A stretch of DNA of 64,000 nt, from NCBI RefSeq assembly GCF_030463565.1, contig NC_134659.1:8936511-9000510 (forward strand). Reading direction: 5' to 3'. A model generated the notes under the pieces. That model worked only from the letters and a program-made list of their open reading frames with translations, ran no database searches and was not told the DNA's origin. Numbering within the stretch: position 1 is the first letter of the stretch; each line of letters opens with the position of its first letter. Below, in pieces: positions 23,561-34,755 of this stretch. The stretch comes from Pelecanus crispus (Eukaryota; Chordata; Aves; Pelecaniformes; Pelecanidae). The translations under genes were made by a program, and so were the position numbers.

Positions 23561-25202
23561 TGGCTTGGGCTTGCTCAGGTCTGGGGAGGTTGGAGTGAAG
23601 TACCACAGCTTAATTGCCCGTGTCTTGGTGGGGATGGGCCTGGAGGCGTGGGCAGATCCCCCGCAAAGTGCCGGACACGGGTCACGCTCTGCCTCCCCAT
23701 TTTGTCACTCCTCGAGGGCGAACACCCTGGAACTGGCCCTGCCGGGACTGCCGGAGCCGAACCAGGAGTGAGGCCCCAGAAGACTGCTTTAGAATCCCAG
23801 GATTTTTAAAGGATTGCTATTTTTGAGCTCTTCCCACACACACAACTCAACGTCTCCAGCAGATCGCCTCCAGCTGACAACCCTGAGCTCACGGTGGCTG
23901 CCGCCTCCACTCTCCCCTTGCCCTCAAGCTCGTTGCCATCCTGCCAGGTGGCTGGGGATGCATTTTAAAACCTGAAGCTATACATATAGTCAGGTAATCG
24001 GTATAGAGTCATTGTTAGTGACCCGAGATGAATTCTCAGCTAAATGTAGAACAAATTATGAATTAAGAAGGCTGTACATGGAGGTTAAGTATTATCCTGG
24101 CCTGGAGGCTGATTATTAATTCATAAACTTCCTCCTCAGAGAGCTAGGATCAGTCTGTTTTGAGGCTGCGTGTGGAACAGGAGTTTGGAGGATTTGTTAG
24201 ACCTTGGTTGTACTAATATTGCAAGCAAAGGATTGGCAAGATCCAGCAGCTAGAGATGAGAAATCAGTGTTTAGCCAGGAGGGCGGTTAACCACTACCTT
24301 TAGAGCTTGCAGATGCTCTGCCACATAAGATCTTTAAATCAGCATGCAGCGTCTCTTTCTCTAGATCCAGTTCAAGCAGAAATTACTGTGCTGGAGGCAG
24401 GTACCAGTAAGTGAAATGCATCATCATACGGTCCTCTCGGAGCTTAAAATCAGGAGGGATGTTTGACCAGCGTGTCAGAACAGATTGTCAGTCCATGAGA
24501 GATGCAGCCTGGAGTAATGGAGATAAAAAGTCAGCATATGCCTGCACAGTGCTTACCTTCATGCTACACACTCGTCATTTCCCAACAGACACATCAAATC
24601 AGTGTCTGCATCCACCTTGTGTTGATTTTCCAAGGATATATATGAAATCTCTGCAGTATTGAAGACCTGTTTAAAAAAAATCCATGACTCCCTTTATTTT
24701 TTTCAAGATGTTCTTTAACATCCTGGAAAACTAAGGTAGCCATAGTAAAAACTGCACATTGAAATTAAACTTTATATCACAAAGGATGAAAAATATTGCA
24801 CAGAAAGTACTGTTATACTGTATGTTTATGAATTACATACACATTCTTAGTTTTTGAATGTTGACAGATATATTGAGTTGCTTTCCACATTAATGTTCTT
24901 CATATATTTTTCCCTTTTAAATAAGTATTTTAAAATAGGAAAAAGGAATTAAAACAGAGAAAATAAAAACCATCAACTTTGTAAGTGTGTAAACAAGAGC
25001 AAGGCACATCATAGGGCTCACAAATAACGTACAAATAAACTTCACAGTAACACTGTTTCAGAATAAGCTAATATCTGTAGAGCAGAGGCTTGGAAAACAA
25101 ACATGTCATCCCTGTGTGTGAGAATGTGGTTCCATCCCACCGTGGTGATGCTATCTAGAACACGCTGTAAGAATGCACCGTGCTGTCACAGACACCCACA
25201 GT
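23561..25202. other. Intergenic, upstream of KLHL12
   Basis: GC content falls quickly after the CpG island, and the remainder is AT-rich. No exon, repeat family or RNA gene recognised. Confidence 0.6.
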
Positions 25203-25305
25203 GTACCTGGACAAGGCTCTGAGCAACCGAATGTAATGCTGGTGTTGCCTCTGCTTTGAGTGGGGTGGGACTAGGGACCTCTGGAGGTCTCGACCTCAAT
25301 CTAAA
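25203..25305 (+). mobile_element. CR1 LINE, 3'-end fragment
   Basis: Matches the tail of CR1 retrotransposons: a CTGGACAAGGCTCTGAGCAA stretch, then AATGCTGGTGTTGCC, a GACTAGGGACCTCTGGAGGT segment and a degraded end where the octamer repeats would be. Strongly 5'-truncated and old, in plus orientation. Edges are approximate. Confidence 0.65.
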
Positions 25306-27767
25306 TTGTGCTTTGAGTCTATGTCAGTGTGCACAGAGCTAAATTCCTTGACTTGATACGACTTGTTGTCCTATCCTTGGAGTGTCCTCTGGGATTGCAT
25401 AATAAGGTCCCAGCTAGTACAGTATGGGGAAGAAACTTGGGAGAACCTTATCCATAGGCTTCCTTTTGGGTTGCTCCCTCAGGCTGGCTCAAACTTAGAG
25501 ATCTCTTGCCACTGGGACAGTGCCAGCCCAGTAGGTAGGAGGAGATGCCTGTGTTGTGGCATCGAAGAGGCAGTTGGGATGTGCTGGGAGGGGGCCTGAC
25601 ACTGAAGTAGTGTTGGTGGTCTGCGTGGCATGACTTTTGGGGTAGGTGGTACTGAATCCCACGTGCGGCAGATCTGTTCAGGCCAGCCAGGGCCTGGCTC
25701 CTTCTGTCCCCAGGACTACCCTGCAGAATGGCCTGACACACAGCACTCATGGTGACTGGGGTGTTCTCCCACCCCTGTGCTAGGGTGTCAGGGAAGCAGT
25801 TACCCTGCAGGTGCACAGACTTGGCTCACCAGTGCTGCAATATGTCCTAGCTCAGTATCTCCTGCAGCAGCCATGCTGGGAAAGATGCTGTTACACTGCC
25901 ACTCGTGCTGCAAATCAAATCTAGTTTGCACCAGAATTTATATACAGAGACTGTGTCTCCAGGTCACGTAGGCTAAGTACGCTGAGATGAGATTGCCATG
26001 AAGCCCAACATCTCCAGCCGTACTCCAGCCCTTCTTCTCTCAAACGTACTCAGCCTTTCTCCTTAGAAAGGCAAGTCAGGCCATTTCACTTGGGTCCAAC
26101 AGTGCAGAGCACAAATTCCCAGCCTGAGACAGTTTGCATTTAGTGTTTCTTGTGGATCATGGTTGAAATCTCTCCTGTCCTTTCCTTACTGTCATGTACA
26201 CCACAGCAATAAAAGTTTTCAGAGCTGTCATTGGCCATCGGAGTAATCTGAGAAATGCGATACTTCCACATTGGAAAATGACTGATGTGGCTGAGATGAG
26301 CATCACTCTATCATAGGGAGGCACTAGGATTTCAGGGAACTGATAAATGGATTTTGGAAGAGCTGAGAGTGCATCAAAGACTGATAGGACAGAGCCAGGC
26401 CAGACTTGTCTGCCTTCATATACCCCAAGAGCTCTCAGTGTCAGCGTGAGTTGCAGGCCCTCGTCTGTGGTGCCAGAGGATCAAAGATGTGCAAGCACTC
26501 TAGAGACCAAATAGATGTGCCCAGGACAATAAGAGCTTTAGCCTAAGTACAGGCAAAAACATTACAAATCAATTTTGATTTGTGAGCAAACTGATCTTAT
26601 TTGAAATGCTTAAGTTATAAAAGTCTTTTGGAGGCTTAAACACAACAGAGCTAATGCACTGTTAAACATTAGACTGATGTCTTTCATTGTTTATTCTGAG
26701 AGAAATATTTTATGTTAAATGTTCTTTTGATTCCCCACACCCTCTCCAGTTTTGCATACCAGATCTTAAAAAAAGAAACAATCCCCCAAATGCAACATTT
26801 TTGTTCTTAAGAGCTTCATTTTTTTTCTGGGCTCTCGTACCTTTGGTCCTGCACTGGGCAAATTCGTTGTGCTTGCTGGGCACACAGAATTGTTTTGTTG
26901 TTATGGGAGGAGGAATGGTTTGGGGAAGCAAAGCAAGAAAGATTGGAACTGGGTTGACTGTGAGTCACTTAGGTCAAAACTGACAAAAGTCACCACCAGA
27001 TTTGGGAACATCCTCTAGAGGATGCTTATCCTGTAGATGTTTATGCTCTAGAGGATAATCCTCTACCAGCTAGAGGCACTCGAAATGCCTGCTGGCTTCA
27101 GCTAGGCATTGCACTGAGCTGCTCATCTGAGGAGATATGAGTCTGTTTTCAGTTCTTGTGCTGCAGTTTCTAGGAGAAAAAGTCAGTTACTGCACTTCAG
27201 CACTTGTTACAAGCCCTGGGTTAAGAAATGTCTTTATTCTTTTCCAGTCCAGCTGCCTGATGGATTTCTTCAGCTGAAAACCGGGCAAGGTTTGCAGGAA
27301 GAGGTGATTTCTTATATCAGAGCAACTGACATTCCTGGAAAAACAGGCAAGTGTTTGGGCACTCAAGCTCTCCTTCAAGTCTGGAGCAGAAGCAGGCCAC
27401 TCCAGATTCTTCTTCAGCAATGGTTTACCAGTTTGGGATGGGCAAGATTATTGTGGCTGTGATCATGGAAGAACCCAGGCTCTTTGATCCTTCACTTCTT
27501 ACATGTTCATTTACAATCTTGCTTTACTGTGGAGCAAGCCAACTGGATCCCTGGGTGGGAAACCCACGGTCACTGTCAGGGGAGTGGTGGAAAAGGGAAC
27601 CAGGCTGGTCTCTGTCCTCAAGAGGTAGCAGGGTTGTGACTGTCACTGTTGTAGTCCGTATTCACCCATAGCACTCCCAAAATATTCCCCAATAGCTTCC
27701 ACTCTTCTATGCTCTCTCTGTTTCAATATCTGTCTACAAAAGTCTGTGAAGAAAACATGACAACCCT
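25306..27767. other. Intergenic, no gene seen
   Basis: Unique-looking DNA. A cluster of CCTCTAGAGG-type palindromes occurs at 27010-27076. Open frames here are short and show no family resemblance. Confidence 0.6.
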
Positions 27768-28333
27768 TGTCGTGGTTCAGCCCCAGCCAGCAACTAAGCA
27801 CCACGCAGCCACTTGCTCAATCCCCCTACCCCGGTGGGATGGGGGAGAGAATCGGAGGAGTAAGAGTGAGAAAAACTCCTGGGCTGAGATAAAAACAGTT
27901 TAATAATTGAAATAAAGTAAAATAGTAAGGATAATAATAACAATACAATAATGATAATTCTAATAATATACAAAGCAAGTGATGCACAATGCAATTGCTC
28001 ACCACCCACTGGCCGATGCCCAGCCAGTTCCCGAGCAGCGATCGCTGCTCCCTGGCCAACTCCCCCCAGTTTATATACTGAGCATGACGTCACATGGTAT
28101 GGAATAGCCCTTTGGTCAGTTTGGGTCAACTATTCTGGCTGTGCCCCCTCCCAGCTTCTTGTGTACCTGGCAGAGCATGGGAAGCTGAAAAGTCCTTGAC
28201 TGGCATAAGCAGTGCTGAGCAACAACTAAACCATCAGTGTGTTATCAACATTCTTCTCCTACTAAATCCAAAACACAGCACTGTGCCTGCTACTAGGAAG
28301 AAAATTAACTCTATCCCAGCTGAAACCAGGACA
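27768..28333 (-). mobile_element. Endogenous-retrovirus solo LTR (minus orientation)
   Basis: About 566 bp beginning TGTCCTGG and ending CACGACA on the minus strand, so it carries the TG...CA termini of an LTR. In transcription order it has a perfect CRE (TGACGTCA, 28085-28092), a TATA box (28070-28077), an 18-bp perfect palindrome (28033-28050) just downstream, and an ATTAAA poly(A) signal near 27900. It resembles an LTR family abundant in neoavian birds (recognised from memory; class not assigned). No internal retroviral genes are present on either side. The flanks AACCCT and AGCCCC could be an eroded 6-bp target-site duplication with two transitions. Confidence 0.8.
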
Positions 28334-28514
28334 AGCCCCCTCTGCTTTTCTTCTTTGCAGGGAAGCAGTTTTGTGACAGTTTCTCATGTCTGGAAGACTC
28401 TTGCTGGAGCTGTGAAGAGAGCTGGCAGCCATCCAGCTGGTAACATATCAGTACAGCAGCACAAGGTCACTTCCCTGGTTATTGGCCAGGCTGGATACAC
28501 CTGAGGGCAATGTA

Positions 28515-28586
<72 letters not shown>
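28515..28586. repeat. (AAT)24 microsatellite
   Basis: Twenty-four uninterrupted AAT units, 72 bp, about 180 bp to the right of the LTR. Its purity suggests recent expansion, so it is probably polymorphic. Poly-Asn, poly-Leu and poly-Tyr open frames across it are artefacts. Confidence 0.97.
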
Positions 28587-30159
28587 CCCAACTCAGAAAG
28601 GTTAGTAACAAGACTGCAACTGTCCTTCTGGGGCAGCATGTCTTTTCATGACTGCTATGTGAAATCTGTAGAAGGGAGACTTCCAATGAGCCTCTGGTGA
28701 TATTTCATAAATGTAGATCCAGGACAGCCTTAGAGGGGGTAAGGAAGAACCTCAGGCATAGGCCTTAAAAGTCATTGGTGCTTTAGACTTGGGAGACAAA
28801 CAGGGCCCCTCCTCCTAGCCAGACAGAAGGCCTTTATCAAGGCTAGGATGATTTCCATGATCTGAATGTTTCAAACATCCATAAGGACATGCTCATGTCT
28901 GGGATGAGAGGTCATGTGTGTGTGGGCACTAACAGCATGAACAGGGAGGGCAGAGGGCAAGGAAACATGACTCAGTCTAGGGCAGGTATGCTGTTGGAGG
29001 TGGTGGTCACTGTCTGCAGCCCACAGAAGGAGTCAGAAGGATGCATGTCCCCTGACTGGGCAGAGATCCCCACACTGTCATCTCAGAGCTTTGCCTTCTC
29101 TGGTCAGAGAACAATTCTGGGCAAGGCTTATGTCAGGGACACTTCTCCTTTTAGAAGAAGCAACCACACAAGACTGGCTAGAGTTTCAGTTTAGCAACAA
29201 GATGCATCACATGCAGGGCCTTGGCTGCTTTGCTGGGTCATGATCAGGTGTGCCTCCAGGAGAAGCTGCAGCTGACCCATCAAGCCTGTCTGTCTTCTAG
29301 GGCTAACCCAAACATCTTCCTTTGCTGACAACTTTTTCTGTAGGGGACTGATAGCTGGCAGGGGGTCACTGTTGGCCTGGCTCAGTGATGGACCATAACA
29401 GATGATCAGTTTTGGATTGTTGCAGTCTGTAAATGTGGAAAGATTCATAGCAGATTCAATTTTTTTCCTCTGTGAACTGCAGGGTGGTGTTATCTTCAGC
29501 TGTCTACAGTGTGGCTGTTCTAGCCCTTCCCCTGCAACTGGAGTCGGCAGTGGTAATCCGGTGATTATGATTGTCTTCTCTTTGCTCTTCATGGCATAAA
29601 ATGGGTCTGTAGTCCAATGAATGCAGACTTAACAGGGAAAATACTTGCAAATCCAACATCACTCAGAGAGTTTAAATCAAATCTCTGATCCTCCCCCAAA
29701 ACACCATTACATAACCATTATGTAAACTGCCTCAAAAAAATCTATGAAATGCTTCTTGTAAAAATACCCCACCTCCATCATGGAGCTATTGTGAAAACAC
29801 ACTGAAGAGACCAAAATACTGCCAAGGAGCTATCGAGAGCAAGCCTAAATCCCCACAAAGGAGCCATTGTAAATAGGACCATAAAAAATTGAGGACTCAT
29901 TGTATAAATCCCTTCAAAAGGCCCCCATGAAAATGCTTCCAAAAATCACATAAAAGATTTTTAATACTGGATACTTTGTGGGATTTTTTTGGTTGTTTTT
30001 TATTTATGGTCCTTTTAATGGGGTGTTTATGGCTATTGCTTTGACATTACAGATCACTTCCAAAATGGCTTCTATGTGGTGTTATTTGGGGCAATTTTAG
30101 AATCACCAGGATGTTCACAGTGAATCCATATGGTTTGACTCTAGGGCAGCTTCACCACT
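28587..30159. other. Intergenic, no gene seen
   Basis: From about 29660 the sequence becomes AT-rich with loosely repeated GGAGC(T/C)ATTGT segments. It includes short inverted matches around TTTATGGTCCT (near 30004) and AGGACCATAAA (near 29875). This may be an ancient unrecognised repeat. Confidence 0.45.
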
Positions 30160-30229
30160 GCCTTGACAATTTTCACAATTGTTTCATCAGTAATGCCTTG
30201 ACAGTTTTCACAATTGTTTCATCAGTAAT
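30160..30229. repeat. Tandem duplication of a 35-bp unit
   Basis: Two adjacent 35-bp copies (30160-30194 and 30195-30229), each starting GCCTTGACA, differ at one position (A versus G). Confidence 0.9.
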
Positions 30230-30663
30230 GCCCTATGGGCATTTTTTAAGTGTCTCTTCGACGGGATCACTGAGATGTTTGATAGATTGCTTTGGTGGGG
30301 CCATAGGTCTATATATTTTCAAAATTGCCTTTGGCTGTGGTTTCTGTTGTGCTGGATCTGTAGTTCAGAATTTTTTCCAGCTTTCAGAGGAGTCACAGAA
30401 TAGTTCCTGGGCTGGCACTTTGGATGATTTTTCAAATTCTTCTTGGCTCTGTCCCTTAGCTGAGGTCTTTGGGACAATTTAAAAGGACTTTGGGATATCA
30501 AGGTTCCAGCGTTGGAGAGTGTCTTCAGGAATATTGTAACAAATGTCTCACAAGTGTAATCTGAGAAGTGCTTTAAAAAGCATCTGATGACATCTTAGGC
30601 TCATCTTCAAAATGGCATGTGTCTCTGGGGTGTGATGTTTGTTGGATATGATCTGTCAAGTAG
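30230..30663. other. Intergenic, between the 35-bp duplication and the first CR1 piece
   Basis: AT-rich sequence with no gene or repeat family that I can name. Confidence 0.5.
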
Positions 30664-30753
30664 AATCATAGAATCATTTAGATTGGAAAAGACCCTTAAG
30701 ATCATCCAGTCCAACCATTAACCTAACACTACCAAGTCCACCATTAATCCCAT
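30664..30753 (-). mobile_element. CR1 LINE, short 3'-end fragment
   Basis: The plus strand shows AATCATAGAATCAT, the reverse complement of the CR1 terminal octamer repeats, then the conserved segment through CCAGTCCAACCATTAACC. Only about 90 bp of the 3' UTR remains. It lies immediately left of the larger CR1 copy and in the same orientation. Confidence 0.85.
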
Positions 30754-30828
30754 TAAGGGTAGAATAATAATTAATTTCATGTTTCCTGGCTTGGTGGCTG
30801 GATTATTTTTTAATGAAAGTAAAACTAG

Positions 30829-31538
30829 GAATCATTAAGGTTGGAAAGGATCTCGAAGATCATCAGTCCAACCATCAACCCAACACCCCCACACCTACTA
30901 AATCATGTCCCAAAGTGCCATGACTACCCGTTTTTTGAACACCTCCAGGGATGGGGACTCCACCACCTCTCTGGGCACCCTGTTCCAATGCTTGACCGCT
31001 CCTTCCGTGAAGAAATTTTTCCTAATATCCAACCTAAACCTCCCTTGGTGCAGCTTGAGCCCATTTCCTCTCATCCTATCACTAGCTATTTGGGAGAAGA
31101 GACCAACACCCACCTCACTACAACCTCCTTTCAGGGAGTTGTAGAGAGCAATAAGGTCTCCCCTCAGCCTCCTCTTCTGCAGACTAAACAACCCCAGTTC
31201 CCTCAGCCGCTCCCCATCAGCCCTGTGCTCCAGACCCTTCACCAGCTTCCTTGCCCTTCTCTGAACACGTTCCAGCACCTCAATGTCTTTCTTGTATTGA
31301 GGGGTCCAAAACTGGACACAGTATTCAAGGTGCAGCCTCACCAGTGCTGAGTCCAGGGGGACAATCACCTCCCTGCTCCTGCTGGCCACAGTATTCCTGA
31401 CACAAGTCAGGATGCTGTTGGCCGCCTTGGCCGCCTGGGCACACTGCTGGCTCATGTTCAGCTGGCTGTCGACCAGCACCCCCAGGTCCTTTTCAGCCAG
31501 GCAGCTTTCCAGCCACTCTTCCCCAAGCCTGTAGCGTT
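30829..31538 (-). mobile_element. CR1 LINE, 5'-truncated, with the C-terminal part of ORF2
   Basis: About 700 bp of the CR1 3' region in minus orientation. An open frame of 193 codons (30898-31479) encodes the C-terminus of the CR1 polyprotein downstream of the RT fingers and palm: motifs include [20 protein letters not shown] and [20 protein letters not shown]. The 3' UTR motif GTCCAACCATCAACCCAACA (plus strand) follows. No RT catalytic core or endonuclease, so it cannot move on its own. The open frame suggests a relatively young copy. The 5' truncation point is near 31538. Confidence 0.93.
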
Positions 31539-33109
31539 GTTCGTACTTTCAGAATGGTCCGTGAGCCCATGTGCAAAGGAATAGGGCATCTTCTACAGAC
31601 ATTGATAAGTATGTTATAGTGATAAGTTATAAGGACGTGATATAGTGATAGCCATAAAGATGCAGCGAGATGCATTACTGCAGAAATGTCCACACACCAC
31701 GTGAGGGCAGAGTAGCTCCAAGTCTGCTTTAGCAGCTCTACAAAGAAAGGATTTTCCCAGCATCAGTGTTTTAAGAACTATATAAATTCGGTGTATGTGT
31801 GTGTGTGTATGTGACAGTGGCTGGAAAGACCCCTGGTATATCTTCTGAAGCACCCAGGCAGGAGGTAATGGTCCCTCTTAGCTTACCAGCCATCCAGGCA
31901 GGGCAATACTGGAGTATGGTCATGTTGTGTCCAATACAAGGTTACTCAGCACTTTATCCAGTCTGGATCTGAAACGTCAAAGGAAGTGTCACTGTTTTGA
32001 CATCTGTACACGGGAGCATGTATGGCACATAAGCTCTACCATCCACTGAGTGGGATGGCTGTGGAAGCATGTCCTTTCTGCTGTATAGCAGGGTGTGCTG
32101 TGAGAGTCCTGTGTCCCTGATCTGTTCCACAGGGATGAATTCCCAGGCATCAGCACTAGAAAGTCTGCACATCATGAGGGAGTGGCGATCCCCCAGCAGC
32201 ACCAAGCTGTACTTGTGGACACAGGATCTGGAAACTGTTCCTGTGCCTAGGGCTTGATGTGGTGCTCTTGCTGCTCACTGTGGAGCCCACCTGCTGGCTG
32301 TCATAGCATATGCTGGAGTTGCTGCCACTGGGACCAGTCTCTCTTCACCTTCTGCCACACATTTAACCCCTGTTCCTGTTTCATAACCCATTTTACCTGA
32401 CTTTGTTCCCAATGGCCATGCAATTGTACATTAGGGACATCTACTCACATCTGCACTACTGGTGGCTGGACACTGAGTGGAGAACATGCCCTTGATGGCT
32501 TGTGAGGAAGTGACTGTGGGGCCCAACATGTCTCTGCCTCTCTCTTGCCTTCATCTTTATAGAGTCGGTTTTCACCCAAATCAAGACCTTCAGTTTCACA
32601 CACAACCTTCAGTCTTTACCTCTTCCCTAGAATACCATGACGTGTGTAGCCTGTACTCTTTCCCTTGCATGTCCCTTGCTGGTGGGAAGGGCTGGAGTGC
32701 AAGACTCAGGAGTTCAAGTGGTGACATGGGACAAGTAATGAAATGAGAAGGACAACAGTGTACCCAAAAGGCTAAAACAAGAGGACCAGAGTGGAGGTGG
32801 TGCACAGAACATCCCCAGCTTGCCCAGCACTCCTTAGAGGGGTCTGGTGCATGCTGCCCAGGAGTTCTCTGTCCCTAGATAGGATGACACACAGAAAAGA
32901 ACTAGATCCTGCAGTTGTGGTGAGCTTTTTGTCCCCCTTCCCCTGCAACTGAGTTTCATTCTTCTGGTATTAAGGTTAGCCAGTGTGATGAGGGCCCTGG
33001 TGCAGTGATGCAGAGGTCCCATGATTTTGTGAGGCTTCAGAGAGGGATTTCATAGGCCAGAAGATGAGGGGAAAAAGCAGAAAGAGCCTCACCATGAGGT
33101 CTAGTTGTC
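31539..33109. other. Intergenic, no gene seen
   Basis: Contains a short GTGTATGTGTGTGTGTGT run around 31793-31814. Nothing else identified. Confidence 0.55.
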
Positions 33110-34755
33110 AATTCATTTTTGATGAAAGTGCTGGGCAGGCCAGCTAGGGGAGGTGATGGATCTACTAGTTATGCATAAGGAAGAACTGTTTGTGGATGTG
33201 ATGGTTGATGGCAGCTTTGGCTGCTGGAATCATGACTTGGTGGATTTGAGAGAAGTGAGAAAGGCAAGCAGCAGAGTAACAACTCTGACACCAGGAAATT
33301 GGACTTTGAGCATATTCAGGGGTTAGGTGAGATTGCAATGGAGACTGCCCTCAGATGGCAAAGCCACCCTGGAAAGCTGCTAAATTTTCAAGGATGACCT
33401 CCCTAAATAGAAGAAAGGCCCAGTGTGATCTGCACGAAGTCAAGCAAGCATGGCAGGAGGCCAGCGTGGATGAACAGTGAACTCATGACTAAGCTCAAAT
33501 TAAAAAAAAATGAAGTGCACAGAAAGTGAAAGCAGGGTTGGGCTGCCCAGAAGGAACATAGAAACATTGCTTGAATGTGCAGGGGTGGAGTTAGGAAACG
33601 GCCCACTGCTGAATGGGTTGGGTGTCCTATTGACAAAGGACATAGAAAAGGCCCCAGGCTTTCCTAGTATGGCCTCCCTGGTCTCCATGCCTAGTGGCAG
33701 ATTTTGGGAGAGAGAAGAAGATAAAATTATAGGTCATTTAAGGAAACTGGACATACGTGATCCTGTGAGACCAGACAGGATATACCTGAGGGCACTGAGG
33801 GAGGTGGCTGATGTCATTGCAAGGCCATTCTACATCACCTTTGAAAACTCTTGGCCACTGGGGAAGGATCCTGATGACTGCCATAATAAAAGCAAGTGTC
33901 ACACCCATGTTCAAAAAGGGCAAGAAAGAAGATCCAGGAAATGACAGGCTGATCAGTCTCATCTCAGTCCCTGGGAAAGTTCTGGAGCAGATCATCCTTG
34001 AAACCATGTCCAGGGACATGAAAGAGCACAAAGGACAAGAAGGTAACTGGGAACAGTCGGTGTGGCTTTACTAAAGGTAAATCTTCCCAATTAACTTCGA
34101 CAGTGAGATGACTGGCTGTGTGGGTGGAGGATTAGTGTGTGCTGTTTCCCCTGGCTTTTGCAGGGTTTCTGACACAGTTTCCCATACATACTTGTAGCGA
34201 CGCTGCTGCAATGAAGGTCAACCACATACTGGGCTGCATTAGTAAAATGCAGCTAGCATGTGGAGGGAAGTGTTTGTTCATCTCTATTTGGTACTTAAGA
34301 GGTCACACCTGAAGTACTGTATCCATTTTGGGGTCCCCCAGCATAAGAAAGACATAGACATATTGGAGAGTCCAGATGAGGTGGTCAGGGACTGAAGCAC
34401 AAGACACATGAGGAGGGGCTGATAGAGCTGGGTTTCAGCTTGGAGGAGAGAAGGTGAAGGGGAGAGCTTGCTGTCTGCAACTACCTAATGTGTGGCCATG
34501 TCAGATGTGCACATTGAAAAGGCAAGAGGTCGTGGACACAAATTTCAGCAAGGGAAATTCTGCTGCAAAATTTGTCCCCGTTTGAGTGGTGCAGCCCTGG
34601 GACAGGTACCAGGGAGCTGGTGGGATCCTCATCCTTGATGGGTTTCAGAACTTAACTGGACAAGGTGCTGAGCAACCTGATCTTGCTTTGGGGTTAGTCC
34701 TGCTTTGTGTAGGGAGTTAGACTGGAGCCTTCCAGAGGGCTGGTCTGACCAAAAT
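33110..34755 (+). mobile_element. CR1 LINE, older degenerate copy with endonuclease and RT remnants
   Basis: Plus orientation. In order: the end of the endonuclease (a degraded SxHE-like segment near 33210-33260), the linker (33400-33530), the start of the RT domain (33890-34075, including FKKGKKEDPGNDRLISLISV, the hallmark of CR1 RT region 1), and a decayed DTVSH segment near 34165. An apparent internal deletion follows, then the C-terminal VPQHKKDI-like segment (34330-34360) and a 3' tail with CTGGACAAGGTGCTGAGCAA (34658-34677). Several frameshifts and stops; inactive. Confidence 0.85.

Noticed and set aside
22852-23598. 248-codon plus-strand ORF over the CpG island
   Set aside because: Antisense to KLHL12 exon and promoter; Pro/Arg/Ala-rich composition typical of GC-rich shadow frames, with no domain.
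22344-23606. 420-codon minus-strand ORF across the CpG island
   Set aside because: Only 22803-22988 is KLHL12 coding sequence; the rest is GC-rich UTR/intron and minisatellite translated by chance.
28384-28700. ORFs with poly-Asn, poly-Tyr or poly-Leu
   Set aside because: Translations of the AAT microsatellite in different frames, not proteins.
30841-31350. 169-codon plus-strand ORF
   Set aside because: Antisense of the CR1 ORF2 remnant.
33510-33944. 144-codon plus-strand ORF as a host gene
   Set aside because: It belongs to a decayed CR1 element, with the RT motif beginning in the next frame.
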